Positions 41,723 to 50,837 of a stretch of 64,000 nt of DNA are shown piece after piece (positions within the stretch are counted from its first letter, which is position 1; the number at the start of each line of letters is the position of its first letter). Location: the NCBI GenBank assembly GCA_034927815.1, contig JAYFPK010000038.1:1-64000 (forward strand). Reading direction: 5' to 3'. The notes below the pieces were generated by a model, which ran no database searches, was not told the DNA's origin, and worked only from the letters and a program-made list of their open reading frames with translations. The stretch is from Limiplasma sp034927815. GTDB taxonomy: Bacteria; Bacillota; Clostridia; Christensenellales; Aristaeellaceae. The position numbers were made by a program, and so were the translations under genes.

Positions 41723-43021
41723 ATGGCTTTTGATACGCCCAAAACCTTCCGCAATCAGGTGATGTACTCGGTCTATGTGCGCCAATACAGCAAGGAGGGC
41801 ACCTTTGACAAGGTGCGGGAGGATCTGCCCCGCATTCGCGCCTTGGGGGTGGATATCCTCTGGCTCTTGCCCATCCATCCCTTGGGAAAGAAGGCCCGAA
41901 AGGGCCCCCTGGGCAGCCCCTACGCCATCCAGGACTACCGGGCTGTAAACCCCGAGTTTGGCGCCCTGGAGGACTTCCGCAAGCTGGTGGAGGCCATCCA
42001 TGCCCTGGGCATGAAGTGCATCATCGATGTGGTGTACAACCACACCTCCCCCGATTCCTGGCTGGCCCGTCACCATCCGGAGTGGTTTTACCGCAAGGAG
42101 GACGGTTCCTTTTATAACCGGATTGGCGAGTGGCCTGATATCATCGATCTGGATTACACCCAGCCCGGCTTGTGGGATTACCAGATCGAGACCCTCAAGC
42201 AATGGGCTGCCATCGTGGACGGTTTCCGCTGCGATGTGGCCCCGCTCATTCCGCTGCCTTTCTGGCTGCGGGCCCGGGAGGAAGTGGGCAAGGTACACCC
42301 GGGCTGCCTGTGGCTCAGCGAAACGGTGGAATCCGTCTTTACGCTGGATAACCGGGCCAGGGGCATGGTCAGCCTGTCCGATTCGGAAATCTATCAGGCT
42401 TTCGACGTAAGCTATGAATACGATATTTATCAGGATTTTATCGGTGTCCTTACAGGGCGGCGCAGCCTGGGGGAATACGCGGAAGCAATCAACCGGCAGG
42501 AATCCCTGTATCCGGATAACTATGTGAAGCTGCGCTTTTTGGAAAACCATGACCGCCCCCGGGCCAAGTTCCTCATCCCGGACGAGAGGCAGCGCCGCAA
42601 TTGGACGGCGTTCCTGTATTTCCAAAAGGGCATGACACTTTTGTACAACGGCCAGGAAGTGGAGAGCGCGTTCCGGCCCAGCCTGTTCCATAAAAATGAG
42701 GTGGTGTGGGATACGGGCCACGACATCAGCCCCTTTTTGCAGAGGCTGTCCCAAATCAAGCGCAGCCCCGTCTTCGCCCAGGGCGCATACCATGTGAGCG
42801 ATGGCGGGAACGGGATGCTACGAGCGAAATACGACACCCAAGCGTTGCGCATGCTGGGGGTTTTCAGCACAAAGGGGCAAAGTGCTTTGGTGGCCGTGGA
42901 CGCGCCGGATGGCGCTTATGAAAATTTGGTGGATGGCAGCTCTGTATTGGTGGAAGGGGGGCTCATGCCTTGCTCCGGCGAACCCGTGATGATCGCCATC
43001 CCCAAAGGGGAAAAAGTATGA
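41723..43021 (+). CDS. GH13 alpha-amylase family glycosidase
   Basis: A 432-residue cytosolic (no signal peptide) alpha-glucan hydrolase or glucosidase. Catalytic residues fit the family: nucleophile Asp171 (GFRCDVAP), acid/base Glu200 (WLSETVES) and transition-state Asp277 (LENHDRP); region I is DVVYNHTS. It is compact and lacks extra starch-binding modules. AGGAG lies 8 bases before the ATG at 41723. Placed after the importer, it probably splits imported alpha-glucosides. Exact specificity (maltodextrin, sucrose phosphate, trehalose types) cannot be told from motifs. Confidence 0.92.
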   Translation: MAFDTPKTFRNQVMYSVYVRQYSKEGTFDKVREDLPRIRALGVDILWLLPIHPLGKKARKGPLGSPYAIQDYRAVNPEFGALEDFRKLVEAIHALGMKCIIDVVYNHTSPDSWLARHHPEWFYRKEDGSFYNRIGEWPDIIDLDYTQPGLWDYQIETLKQWAAIVDGFRCDVAPLIPLPFWLRAREEVGKVHPGCLWLSETVESVFTLDNRARGMVSLSDSEIYQAFDVSYEYDIYQDFIGVLTGRRSLGEYAEAINRQESLYPDNYVKLRFLENHDRPRAKFLIPDERQRRNWTAFLYFQKGMTLLYNGQEVESAFRPSLFHKNEVVWDTGHDISPFLQRLSQIKRSPVFAQGAYHVSDGGNGMLRAKYDTQALRMLGVFSTKGQSALVAVDAPDGAYENLVDGSSVLVEGGLMPCSGEPVMIAIPKGEKV

Positions 43022-45402
43022 CACAGGATGACATCCATACGCGGCAATGCAAAGGCGGTATGGTTTCAGGGCGGCATTACCGCTTTACCATCTTGACCTC
43101 CCAACTGATCCGTATGGAATACGACCCGGAGGGATGCTTTGAGGACCGTCCCACCCAGCGGGTGGTGAACCGGGTGTTTCCCACGCCGGACTACCGGATT
43201 TGGGATACGCAAACCGGGCTTGAAATTCAAACGGCCCATGTCAGCCTTTTTTATGATAAAGGGCCCTTCTCGCCCCAAGGGCTCTGGGCGGAAAACCGAA
43301 GCGAATGCCGGGGCATTTATTGCACGTGGCGCTTTGGGGATGCCCTCGCCGAAAACTTGGGGGGCACAGCCCGCACCCTGGACGAGGTGGACGGCCCCTG
43401 TCCGCTGGAGCCCGGGCTTTTGTCGCGCTTGCAAGGGTTTGCCACGCTGGATGACAGCAGGTCCTTTGTGCTGACCCAGGATGGTTGGGTGGAGCCCCGC
43501 AGGCCCGGCGTTCAGGATTGGTACTTTTTCAGCTATGGCTATGCCTACCAAAAGGCCCTGGAGGACTTTTTTCATCTGTGCGGGCCCACGCCGCTGCTGC
43601 CCCGGTATGCCCTGGGGAATTGGTGGAGCCGGTTCTACCCCTACCGGGACAGGGAATACCTGGCTTTGATGGACCGGTTTCAGCGTCACGGAATCCCCCT
43701 GAGCGTTTCTGTGCTGGACATGGACTGGCATGTGACCCAGCCGCAGGATGGAGGAAAGGGCTGGACAGGCTACACCTGGAACCGGGAGCTGTTTCCCCAG
43801 CCCGAAGCCTTTCTGAAGGCTTTGCATGACCGCGGGCTCAAGGTGACCCTGAACCTGCATCCGGCCGAGGGCGTGCAGCCTCATGAAGAAATGTATGAGG
43901 GGATGGCCCTGGCCCTGGGCAAGGACGCTTCCCGCCGGCAACGGATTCCTTTTGACTTGGGGAACCGTGCTTTCTGGGAGGCTTATTTTGCGTATCTGCA
44001 CCATCCCAGGGAACGGGAAGGGGTGGATTTTTGGTGGGTGGACTGGCAGCAGGGCAGTGCCTCCACCCTGGACGGCCTGGACCCGCTGTGGATGCTGAAT
44101 CATTACCATACGCAGGATATCGGCCGGGAAGGAAAGCGTCCGCTGATCCTTTCCCGCTATGCGGGGCCAGGCAGCCACCGCTACCCGGTGGGATTTTCCG
44201 GAGACAGCGTAATCAGTTGGCCGTCCCTGGCCTTTCAGCCTTATTTCACAGCCACGGCCTCCAACATCGGCTATGGCTGGTGGAGCCATGACATCGGGGG
44301 GCATACCCATGGCCGCCGGGATGATGAACTGCAAGTCCGCTGGCTGCAATTTGGGGTGTTCTCCCCCATCATGCGCATGCACAGCACCAGCAACTTGTTC
44401 AACGGCAAGGAGCCCTGGCGGTATACCGCCGAGGCCTGTGGGATCATGACGGATTTTTTGCGGCTGCGGCACAGGCTCCTGCCCTATTTGTACACCATGA
44501 ACTGGCTCTGCCACACCCGGGGCGTGCAGCTGGTATCCCCGATGTATTACGCCCATCCCGAGAGGGAGGAGGCCTATCAGGTCCCCAACCAGTACCATTT
44601 TGGCAGCGAAATGATCGTCTGCCCCATCACCACGCCTATGGATGCGTCCTTGATGCGGGCGGGGGTGAAGGCCTGGCTCCCGGCGGGCCTTTATTTCGAC
44701 TTTTTCACCGGGTGGATGTACCGGGGAGGCAGAATGGCGGAGCTGTTTCGTCCCCTGGCGGAAATGCCCGTGCTGGTGAAGGCCGGCGGCATCATTCCTT
44801 TGGCGGGAGCGGAGGAAAGCAGGCTGGGCGGCGCCGCTTTGCCCAGCGTCCTGGACATCCGCGTCTACGGCGGCGGGGACGGGTCCTTTTCCCTTTATGA
44901 GGACGATGGGGAAACCATGGGCTATCTGGCCGGGGAATATGCCGTGACGGAAATCGCCCTTTGCTGGCGCAAGGACGGGGGAACGGAGTTTTCCCTCATC
45001 CCCGGTTCTCCCAGAAGCTTTTTGCCCCCCCTTCGCACCTACCGGGTGAGCTTTGTGGGCGTGGAGGAGAATCACTCCTACGCCGTATTCAAAAACGGGA
45101 AGCCTTGGGAGGGGATCCAAGGGGAGTATCACCAGCAAAGCTTGCGCCTTTCGCTGCCGGAGATATCCTGGGGCGAAACCCTCAAGGTGGTGTTTGCCCA
45201 GCCCCTGCGCCTGGCGCAAAATGACGTTTTGGGCTCTTGCCGGGATATTTTGAAGGAAGCCCGGGTGGGCTATGAACTGAAGGAGAGCATCTATTCCATT
45301 TTGAGCCAAGGCCAGGAATTGCCCCTTACCCTGAGCACCCTCCAGGCCCTGAGCATGCCCCGGGGGCTTCGGGCTGCGCTGATGGAGGTATTGCTGGCAT
45401 AG
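43018..45402 (+). CDS. GH31 alpha-glucosidase/alpha-xylosidase family protein
   Basis: A 794-residue cytosolic enzyme. N-terminal galactose-mutarotase-like beta domain, then a barrel with nucleophile Asp342 (FWWVDWQQG) and acid/base Asp396 (GFSGDSVISW); WWSHDIGGHTHG and MRMHSTSN are further GH31 signatures. It removes terminal alpha-linked glucose or xylose. ATGA overlap with the GH13 gene indicates coupling. The C-terminal 90 residues extend beyond the common beta domains and are unassigned. Its stop is only 7 bases from the convergent germination operon. Confidence 0.93.
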   Translation: MTQDDIHTRQCKGGMVSGRHYRFTILTSQLIRMEYDPEGCFEDRPTQRVVNRVFPTPDYRIWDTQTGLEIQTAHVSLFYDKGPFSPQGLWAENRSECRGIYCTWRFGDALAENLGGTARTLDEVDGPCPLEPGLLSRLQGFATLDDSRSFVLTQDGWVEPRRPGVQDWYFFSYGYAYQKALEDFFHLCGPTPLLPRYALGNWWSRFYPYRDREYLALMDRFQRHGIPLSVSVLDMDWHVTQPQDGGKGWTGYTWNRELFPQPEAFLKALHDRGLKVTLNLHPAEGVQPHEEMYEGMALALGKDASRRQRIPFDLGNRAFWEAYFAYLHHPREREGVDFWWVDWQQGSASTLDGLDPLWMLNHYHTQDIGREGKRPLILSRYAGPGSHRYPVGFSGDSVISWPSLAFQPYFTATASNIGYGWWSHDIGGHTHGRRDDELQVRWLQFGVFSPIMRMHSTSNLFNGKEPWRYTAEACGIMTDFLRLRHRLLPYLYTMNWLCHTRGVQLVSPMYYAHPEREEAYQVPNQYHFGSEMIVCPITTPMDASLMRAGVKAWLPAGLYFDFFTGWMYRGGRMAELFRPLAEMPVLVKAGGIIPLAGAEESRLGGAALPSVLDIRVYGGGDGSFSLYEDDGETMGYLAGEYAVTEIALCWRKDGGTEFSLIPGSPRSFLPPLRTYRVSFVGVEENHSYAVFKNGKPWEGIQGEYHQQSLRLSLPEISWGETLKVVFAQPLRLAQNDVLGSCRDILKEARVGYELKESIYSILSQGQELPLTLSTLQALSMPRGLRAALMEVLLA

Positions 45403-45409
45403 GGCTATC

Positions 45410-45625
45410 TCATTTCGGATACGTCAACCCCAGCCATTGGAGCAGATCCCGCCACGCGAACATGACGCTGGGAATTTTGATGTTCATCTTCTGCAACACA
45501 GTCAAAACAAGCGCAAGGGTGAATATCACCAGAAATGCCGCAATGGCGCGGAGCTTGCGCTGGGCGAGCAAAGGCCTCAAGTCGATCAGCCCGATCAGGA
45601 GGAACCCCATCACAATCCATACCAT
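45410..45625 (-). CDS. Small two-helix membrane protein of the germination operon
   Basis: A 71-residue protein with two membrane helices (IVMGFLLIGLIDLRPLL and AIAAFLVIFTLALVLTVL) and a short polar tail. GGAGGGGTAGAGCGT precedes the ATG at 45625, 5 bases after the gerB-like stop. Small proteins of this kind accompany many gerA-type operons (GerD- or subunit-D-like helpers). The overlapping frame at 45405-45620 is rejected as low complexity. Confidence 0.75.
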   Translation of the reverse strand: MVWIVMGFLLIGLIDLRPLLAQRKLRAIAAFLVIFTLALVLTVLQKMNIKIPSVMFAWRDLLQWLGLTYPK

Positions 45626-45630
45626 ACGCT

Positions 45631-46752
45631 CTACCCCTCCTGTCCTTTTGCCGCCGGAACGGGTTCAGGCAGCTTACGGATCTTGGCGATCAGGAAGGTT
45701 AGCAGCGGCAAGATAATTTCAAACAGCGTCCAGACCACAGGCTCCACGGTGTGGGCGGACATGCTGTGCTCTACGGAGCTCGGGTACAGCGTAGGCCCGT
45801 AGGCCACCACGAAGATGCCGATAATCAAGGCCAGGCGCTTGAATTGCGTGGTCTCAAAAAGCTGGGCGGTGGCAATCGTCGATACATAAATGAGCACCGC
45901 GATCTTGAAGAACAACAGCATCATAATCGCAATGGTAAAGATGATCTCCATGCGGCTCAAGGCCTCGGTCAGGTTGACCAGGCGCAGTGTCACCAGGCCC
46001 GGCAGCGAAAAAAAGTGAATCGTGTTTCCCAAAACCGCAATATCCCGCAGCAGCGCGGCCAGCAGCACGGCAATGCCCATGGCAACCCCGCAAAACCAAT
46101 ACTTCGTGGCTTCCCTGGGGGACAGCTTTTTCACGCAGGGCACAAGCATCAAAAACACCACCGTCTCGCCAATGGGGATCGTAGAGGTGATGTGGATCCC
46201 TTGTATGTATTTGGCGGCAGGCTGTGCAAACACGGGCAGAAAGTTGGTCAGCTTGATCTGATTGGATACCAGGATGATGGAAACGGCTACGATCAAAAAC
46301 TCAATGACCGTAAATACCGAGCCGTACCTCGTCACCACCCTGAGGCCGTTGCGCACAGCCCAAACCGCCACCAGTACGCAGCAGAGCGTCAGCATCACAT
46401 GGGGCGTTTCCGGCAAGACCGTCAATTTGATAAAATCCCCGATATCCCCCACATTCAACGTGGTAAGCGTGAAAAAGAACCATAGGTAAAGCGCTCCGAT
46501 GACCTTCCCCACCACCGGCCCGTACACCGTAGTAAGGACCTGAAAGTAGTTTTGATCCGGGAACCTCAGCATCAAGGTCCTGTACAGGTAAATCAGCGGT
46601 ATGCAAACCACGAACCCCGCCACCACCGGAATCCAGGATTCCTGCATTGTGATGCCCGCCAGGAAGGAGGTCAGCAGCGCGGAGGACTGCAGGAAAAATG
46701 CGATGGCGAACATGAACCGGGTGCCCGATATCCGCGATTTGTCAATTCTCAT
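45631..46752 (-). CDS. gerAB: Spore germination protein GerB family (GerAB-like permease subunit)
   Basis: A 373-residue membrane protein with about ten helices, of the APC-like GerAB family. In the spore inner membrane this subunit binds the germinant and opens with the A and C subunits. Typical pieces: SGTRFMFAIAFFLQSSALLTSFLAGI at the N-terminus, YGPVVGKVIGALYLWFFF, and FKIAVLIYVSTIATAQLFETTQFK. It overlaps gerC by 4 bases. Confidence 0.92.
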   Translation of the reverse strand: MRIDKSRISGTRFMFAIAFFLQSSALLTSFLAGITMQESWIPVVAGFVVCIPLIYLYRTLMLRFPDQNYFQVLTTVYGPVVGKVIGALYLWFFFTLTTLNVGDIGDFIKLTVLPETPHVMLTLCCVLVAVWAVRNGLRVVTRYGSVFTVIEFLIVAVSIILVSNQIKLTNFLPVFAQPAAKYIQGIHITSTIPIGETVVFLMLVPCVKKLSPREATKYWFCGVAMGIAVLLAALLRDIAVLGNTIHFFSLPGLVTLRLVNLTEALSRMEIIFTIAIMMLLFFKIAVLIYVSTIATAQLFETTQFKRLALIIGIFVVAYGPTLYPSSVEHSMSAHTVEPVVWTLFEIILPLLTFLIAKIRKLPEPVPAAKGQEG

Positions 46753-47924
46753 TTCATGTTCTCCTCCATTTCCAGGGATTGCACGATCTGGCCAGTCCCG
46801 GGGATGCGGACCTCCGCTTCCACGCTCAAGTCCATGTCCGGGAACAGCGTATCCCACCGGTCCTTCATCCCGTTCCACTGCTGCGGATACTTTTGATAGA
46901 CCATCGTGCAAAATCCGAAAACATCCGCGTTCATGCCCTGGGCCACGGCAAAACAGCGCTCAATTTTCGCCTTGATCTCCCGCTCCCCCAGCTTTTGCAG
47001 ATGCTCCAGCAATTCCGGAGGCTTCATGCTCGCAAATCCCGCCACTTCGCCGATTCCCACCACCGCATTGATTTTCAGCGCGGTGCTGACGCCGCCGTCT
47101 TGCCGCAGCGTCACCTCTTTTTTGCACTTCAGCGTGGCGATGTGCAAGACCGCTCTGCCTGAATCGTCCGAAACTTCAAAATTGCATTTTTTCACGTCTC
47201 CCAAAGCCCAGATGTAGCCCAGGGTTTCCTCGCTGTTCAGCTGGCCGATCATCCTTTCCTCTTTGAATACCGCCATGCCGGTCAGCTTGATCTCCTGTTT
47301 CCCCTCTTCCCCAGTCACCTTGATGACGGGCAGCACCGGCGCGATTCCCTCGGTCAAAATCCTCTGGGTAAAATCGATCAGGCGTACCCTGTACGCGCAG
47401 GACACTTGAGAGAGGTCCTCAAACATACCGCCCAGGAAGATGCCGGAAATTGGCTCCTGGGACAGCTTTGCCGCCATCACTTCCTCCGCGCGCCCGTCCA
47501 CCACCGCCAGGGGAACCTCCAGGCGCGCCTGCTGGTCGCGCAGAAACAGATCCAAATGCTTTTTGACCCCTTGCTCCGCCAAGGCGCTTCCAAGCAATCG
47601 GATTTGATTATGTTGAAACAGCAGCTTATGATTGCTGTCCGCGTTGATTTTCGATATGGCGCCCAAGGTGGTGGTGCTGGCGGCGCGCAAGAGGATGGTG
47701 GCGTCGCCGCCCCCGCTGCTCTCCCCCGAACTGGATGCCTCCTGCTCGATGTTTGCGATCTGCAGTGTCACAACCACCTGCTGGGAATCATCCGCCGCCG
47801 CATCCACCGCCAACCCGGTGAGGATGAACAAGGAATCGATCTCCCGGTTGTCCCAGCACCCGGTCAACAGCGCCGCAAGCATCAGGATAACGGCTGCCAT
47901 GCACACCCGGCGGGCATACCTCAT
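46749..47924 (-). CDS. gerAC: Ger(x)C family spore germination lipoprotein
   Basis: A 391-residue lipoprotein; the signal ends in LAALLTGCWDNREID, the invariant lipobox and WDxREI motif of GerC proteins. It is the extracytoplasmic subunit of the germinant receptor. ATGA overlaps at both ends (gerA upstream, gerB downstream). Confidence 0.95.
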   Translation of the reverse strand: MRYARRVCMAAVILMLAALLTGCWDNREIDSLFILTGLAVDAAADDSQQVVVTLQIANIEQEASSSGESSGGGDATILLRAASTTTLGAISKINADSNHKLLFQHNQIRLLGSALAEQGVKKHLDLFLRDQQARLEVPLAVVDGRAEEVMAAKLSQEPISGIFLGGMFEDLSQVSCAYRVRLIDFTQRILTEGIAPVLPVIKVTGEEGKQEIKLTGMAVFKEERMIGQLNSEETLGYIWALGDVKKCNFEVSDDSGRAVLHIATLKCKKEVTLRQDGGVSTALKINAVVGIGEVAGFASMKPPELLEHLQKLGEREIKAKIERCFAVAQGMNADVFGFCTMVYQKYPQQWNGMKDRWDTLFPDMDLSVEAEVRIPGTGQIVQSLEMEENMK

Positions 47925-49525
47925 GGTTCTTTTTCCTCCTCCCTGGACGCATGGGGGCGAAGAGGCGGAATGAAGGGCAGCCCCCGGGTCGTGTCACCCT
48001 GGGCAATATACCGCGGGCGTTTGGAAATGGACCATAGAGGCATGCGCACCAGCGTGTCCTGCGCGTCCCTGGCGTGTTCGAAACCCTCAAAATACGGTAC
48101 GCCAAAGGATTCCAGCGTGGCCAGGTGAATCAGCATGGCCAAGCAGCCCAGCCCCACGCCGTAGAACCCCACGATGGCCGCCGGGACCATCATGATCACC
48201 CGTAAAATGGAGCTTGAATCATTTTGGGACGGCGTCAGAAAGCCGGCCACGGCCGTCACCGCAATGGCGATGACCATCGGCGCGCCCACCAGGCCTGCGC
48301 TCACGGCGGCTTCGCCCATGATCAGCGCCCCCACGATGCTGATGGCCTGGCCTACCGGGCGCGGCAGCCGCACGCCCGCCTCCCGTAGAAGCTCAAAGGC
48401 GAAGACCATGATCAACGCCTCTACGAAAACCGGAAAAGGCGTTCCCTCCCGGGCCTTGGCAATGGTAAACAGGAGGGTGGTGGGGATCAGCTCGTGGTGA
48501 AAGGCGTTCAGGGCGATATAGATGGCGGGCGCAAACACCGAGAGCAAGTATGCCACTATGCGCAGCATGCGCACCAGGCTCGTATACAGCGACCGGGCGT
48601 AATAATCCTCGGCAGTCTGGAAGCTCTCCATGAACACCATCGGCGCGGTGAGGGCAAAGGGCGTACCGTCCACCAGAATGGCCACCCGCCCCTCCAGGAT
48701 CTTTGCGGACACCACATCGGGCTTTTCGCTGTATCCTATGGTGGAGAAGGGAGAGAAGGGCGCGTCCTCAATGTATTCCTCCAGGTAGCCCGTCTCCAAA
48801 ACCGATTCGACGTCCAGCTTGCCGATGCGGTACTTGACCAGCTCCACCACCTTGGGGTTCGCCACATCCTCCAAATACATCAGGCACACGCCGGTCCGGG
48901 TCTTGCGGCCCACGGTCATTTGCTCCACGCGCAGCCGCCCGTTGCGGATCTTGCGGCGGACCATGGCCGTGTTGGTCCGCAGGTTTTCCGTGAACCCTTC
49001 CCTGGGGCCCCGTACCACCGTTTCCGTTTGGGGCTCCGATACGCTGCGCTTCTCCCAGCCCTTGGTGCTGATCACAAGCCCGGAAGCACAGCCGTCCACC
49101 AGCAAAACCGTATCCCCCATCAGGCAGCCCGCAACAAGCTCCGGCAGCGACGGGGTGTTGTTGGTGTCGGCGGCGCACAGCACCTGCTGTTCCAGCGCGC
49201 AGATCAAATCCGCGCCCGGCGGAACCTGCCCGTCCTTTGGACGCCAGCTTTGAAGGGGCCGCAGGATGGCGTCGGTCAAGGTGGCGTTATTCACCAGGCC
49301 GTCGATGAAGACCAGCGCGCCTGACAGCCCCTGGTCCGACCCAAACCGGAACAGGTGCTCCTTCACATCGTTCCCGTCGCCCAGCGAGCCTTTCAGGCTG
49401 TCTATGTTCTCTTGCAGCTTTTTGCTCAGTTCAGGGGGATATGCCTCGTCGGCCTTTAGCTCCTCGTGGGCGTTCCCGTGCTGAACCCCCTTCAACTGGT
49501 ATAGAAAATGCGCCTTGCGTGCCAT
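47921..49525 (-). CDS. gerAA: GerA family spore germination receptor subunit
   Basis: A 534-residue protein. N-terminal cytosolic NTD (DVKEHLFRFGSDQGLSGALVFIDGL...), the family core VLLVDGCASGLVISTKGWEKRSVSEPQTETVVRGPREGFTE in outline, and a C-terminal membrane domain with several helices (AYLLSVFAPAIYIALNAF; ISIVGALIMGEAAVSAGLV; LVPAAIVGFYG-like). In GerA-type receptors this subunit forms the pentameric ion channel. The ATG at 49525 is chosen because upstream sequence is low-complexity; ATG 49582 is possible but falls at the predicted transcription start. A sigma-G-like promoter lies at 49586-49614. Confidence 0.93.
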   Translation of the reverse strand: MARKAHFLYQLKGVQHGNAHEELKADEAYPPELSKKLQENIDSLKGSLGDGNDVKEHLFRFGSDQGLSGALVFIDGLVNNATLTDAILRPLQSWRPKDGQVPPGADLICALEQQVLCAADTNNTPSLPELVAGCLMGDTVLLVDGCASGLVISTKGWEKRSVSEPQTETVVRGPREGFTENLRTNTAMVRRKIRNGRLRVEQMTVGRKTRTGVCLMYLEDVANPKVVELVKYRIGKLDVESVLETGYLEEYIEDAPFSPFSTIGYSEKPDVVSAKILEGRVAILVDGTPFALTAPMVFMESFQTAEDYYARSLYTSLVRMLRIVAYLLSVFAPAIYIALNAFHHELIPTTLLFTIAKAREGTPFPVFVEALIMVFAFELLREAGVRLPRPVGQAISIVGALIMGEAAVSAGLVGAPMVIAIAVTAVAGFLTPSQNDSSSILRVIMMVPAAIVGFYGVGLGCLAMLIHLATLESFGVPYFEGFEHARDAQDTLVRMPLWSISKRPRYIAQGDTTRGLPFIPPLRPHASREEEKEP

Positions 49526-49585
49526 ATACCTGAAAAACAACCGGCATCCGCTCCCCTCCGGAGGTCCCTTTTGGGATAACATGGT

Positions 49586-49614
49586 TATGATGAGCAGATT
49601 TTCCTGATCTATAC
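49586..49614 (-). promoter_or_regulatory. Candidate sigma-G (forespore) promoter of the ger operon
   Basis: On the minus strand GTATA (49610-49614) and CATCATA (49586-49592) are separated by 17 bases; the B. subtilis sigma-G consensus is GHATR-N18-CATWHTA. One base and the spacer length deviate. Confidence 0.5.
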
Positions 49615-49716
49615 CCAAGGGCCCGGCGGTCCGGTGTAGGGGAGCCAAAGGCGCGGGGCCGCCCTTCCCAGGCTGGCCCCTGGGCGTCATGCCCCGGGCG
49701 GCCTCCGGGGCGCATG

Positions 49717-49749
49717 GAAAAAACGCCGCAGGCGCAAAGGCCCGCGGCG
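49717..49749 (-). terminator. Terminator of the LysR gene
   Basis: CGCCGC (49724-49729) pairs with GCGGCG (49744-49749); on the minus strand a TTTTTT run follows. It lies 13 bases past the stop at 49762 and separates LysR from the ger operon. Confidence 0.65.
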
Positions 49750-49761
49750 GTTCAGCGCCCG

Positions 49762-50658
49762 TTATCCCCGGGCGAAGCTGTGAACATACTCGTTGCGAAT
49801 GTCCTGCAAGATCTCCGGGTATGAAAAATCCTTGGGGAAGATCAGGTTGATCTGGCGGACCATCTGGCAGTTTTCAATGGGCACGATGACCAGCTTTCCA
49901 TCCCGCTCCTCCTCCAGGCAGACGTTGTGGCTGATCACCGTAATGCCCAGGTTGGCCATGATGATCTCCTTGATGCTGGATACGCTGTCGATCTCCATAA
50001 TCACGTTGAAATCCTTCAAATGATAGCCGTGGCTGACGAGGTAGCTGTCAAACAGCCGCCTGGTCTCGGCCTTTTTGGAGCGCAGAATCAGCTTTTCCTG
50101 CTGGACCTCCTCCAGGCGCACGCTGGCGCGCTTGGCAAAGGGATGCCGCGGGGAAACCACCAATCCCAGGTAATCCGTCCCCAGAAGGATGGAATTGGTG
50201 TTGGCGCTCTTGATCACCCCGTCCACAATGGCAAAGTCAATCTCAAAAAATTTTAACATGCTATCAATGTTTTTTATAGTTCCCCGGACAATTTGGATAT
50301 GAACCTGCGGGTGTTTGCTGCAGTAGGCGGCCAAAACCTGGGGCACCAGGATATCGCTTGCGGTGGGGGTGATCCCCACGGTCAGGCTGTGGATTTCCTT
50401 GCGGCAGTCCTCAATGGCCTGCTGGACCTTCAGGGAAAGCGCCATGGCGCGGTGCGCGTATTTGAGCAATACCGCCCCCTCGGGCGTAGGCTTCATCTTG
50501 TGCTTTCCCTTGACAAAAATATGGATGCCGTATTCCTCTTCCAGACGCTTGATATGGTGGCTGACCGCCGGCTGGGTCAGGGAGAGCGCCTCCGCAGCCT
50601 TTGTATAGGAACCCAGGCTGTCCAGGGTGAGAAGCGTTTTGATTTTTACGTCAATCAT
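49762..50658 (-). CDS. LysR family transcriptional regulator
   Basis: A 298-residue regulator: N-terminal winged HTH (LDSLGSYTKAAEALSLTQPAVSHHIKRLEEEYG) and a two-lobed effector domain. AGAGGG lies 8 bases before the ATG at 50658; a GTG at 50676 is less likely. It is divergent from the CPA2 antiporter gene, which it probably controls. Confidence 0.92.
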   Translation of the reverse strand: MIDVKIKTLLTLDSLGSYTKAAEALSLTQPAVSHHIKRLEEEYGIHIFVKGKHKMKPTPEGAVLLKYAHRAMALSLKVQQAIEDCRKEIHSLTVGITPTASDILVPQVLAAYCSKHPQVHIQIVRGTIKNIDSMLKFFEIDFAIVDGVIKSANTNSILLGTDYLGLVVSPRHPFAKRASVRLEEVQQEKLILRSKKAETRRLFDSYLVSHGYHLKDFNVIMEIDSVSSIKEIIMANLGITVISHNVCLEEERDGKLVIVPIENCQMVRQINLIFPKDFSYPEILQDIRNEYVHSFARG

Positions 50659-50714
50659 GAGCCAAGCCCTCTTCACATCATCAATTGAATCTATGGACCC
50701 ATGTCAAATGGTAA

Positions 50715-50744
50715 TTGGATTTTACACCTTTGCTGCCATATAAT
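50715..50744 (+). promoter_or_regulatory. Promoter of the CPA2 antiporter gene
   Basis: -35 TTGGAT (50715-50720), 18-base spacer, consensus -10 TATAAT (50739-50744). The region just upstream contains CAATT...AATTG arms (about 50683-50718), a possible LysR target. Confidence 0.6.
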
Positions 50745-50837
50745 CAACCCTGCTCAGAGAGCCTCCGTTTTCCTTTTACGCCGCCACCCGGCGGCAATGG
50801 GCAAGCGAAGCGGATCACCGTAAAGGAGGAAGCGCGT

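Noticed and set aside
45405..45620. Second minus-strand frame overlapping the small germination membrane gene
   Set aside because: Polar, low-complexity translation; the frame at 45410-45625 has two membrane helices and a good ribosome site.
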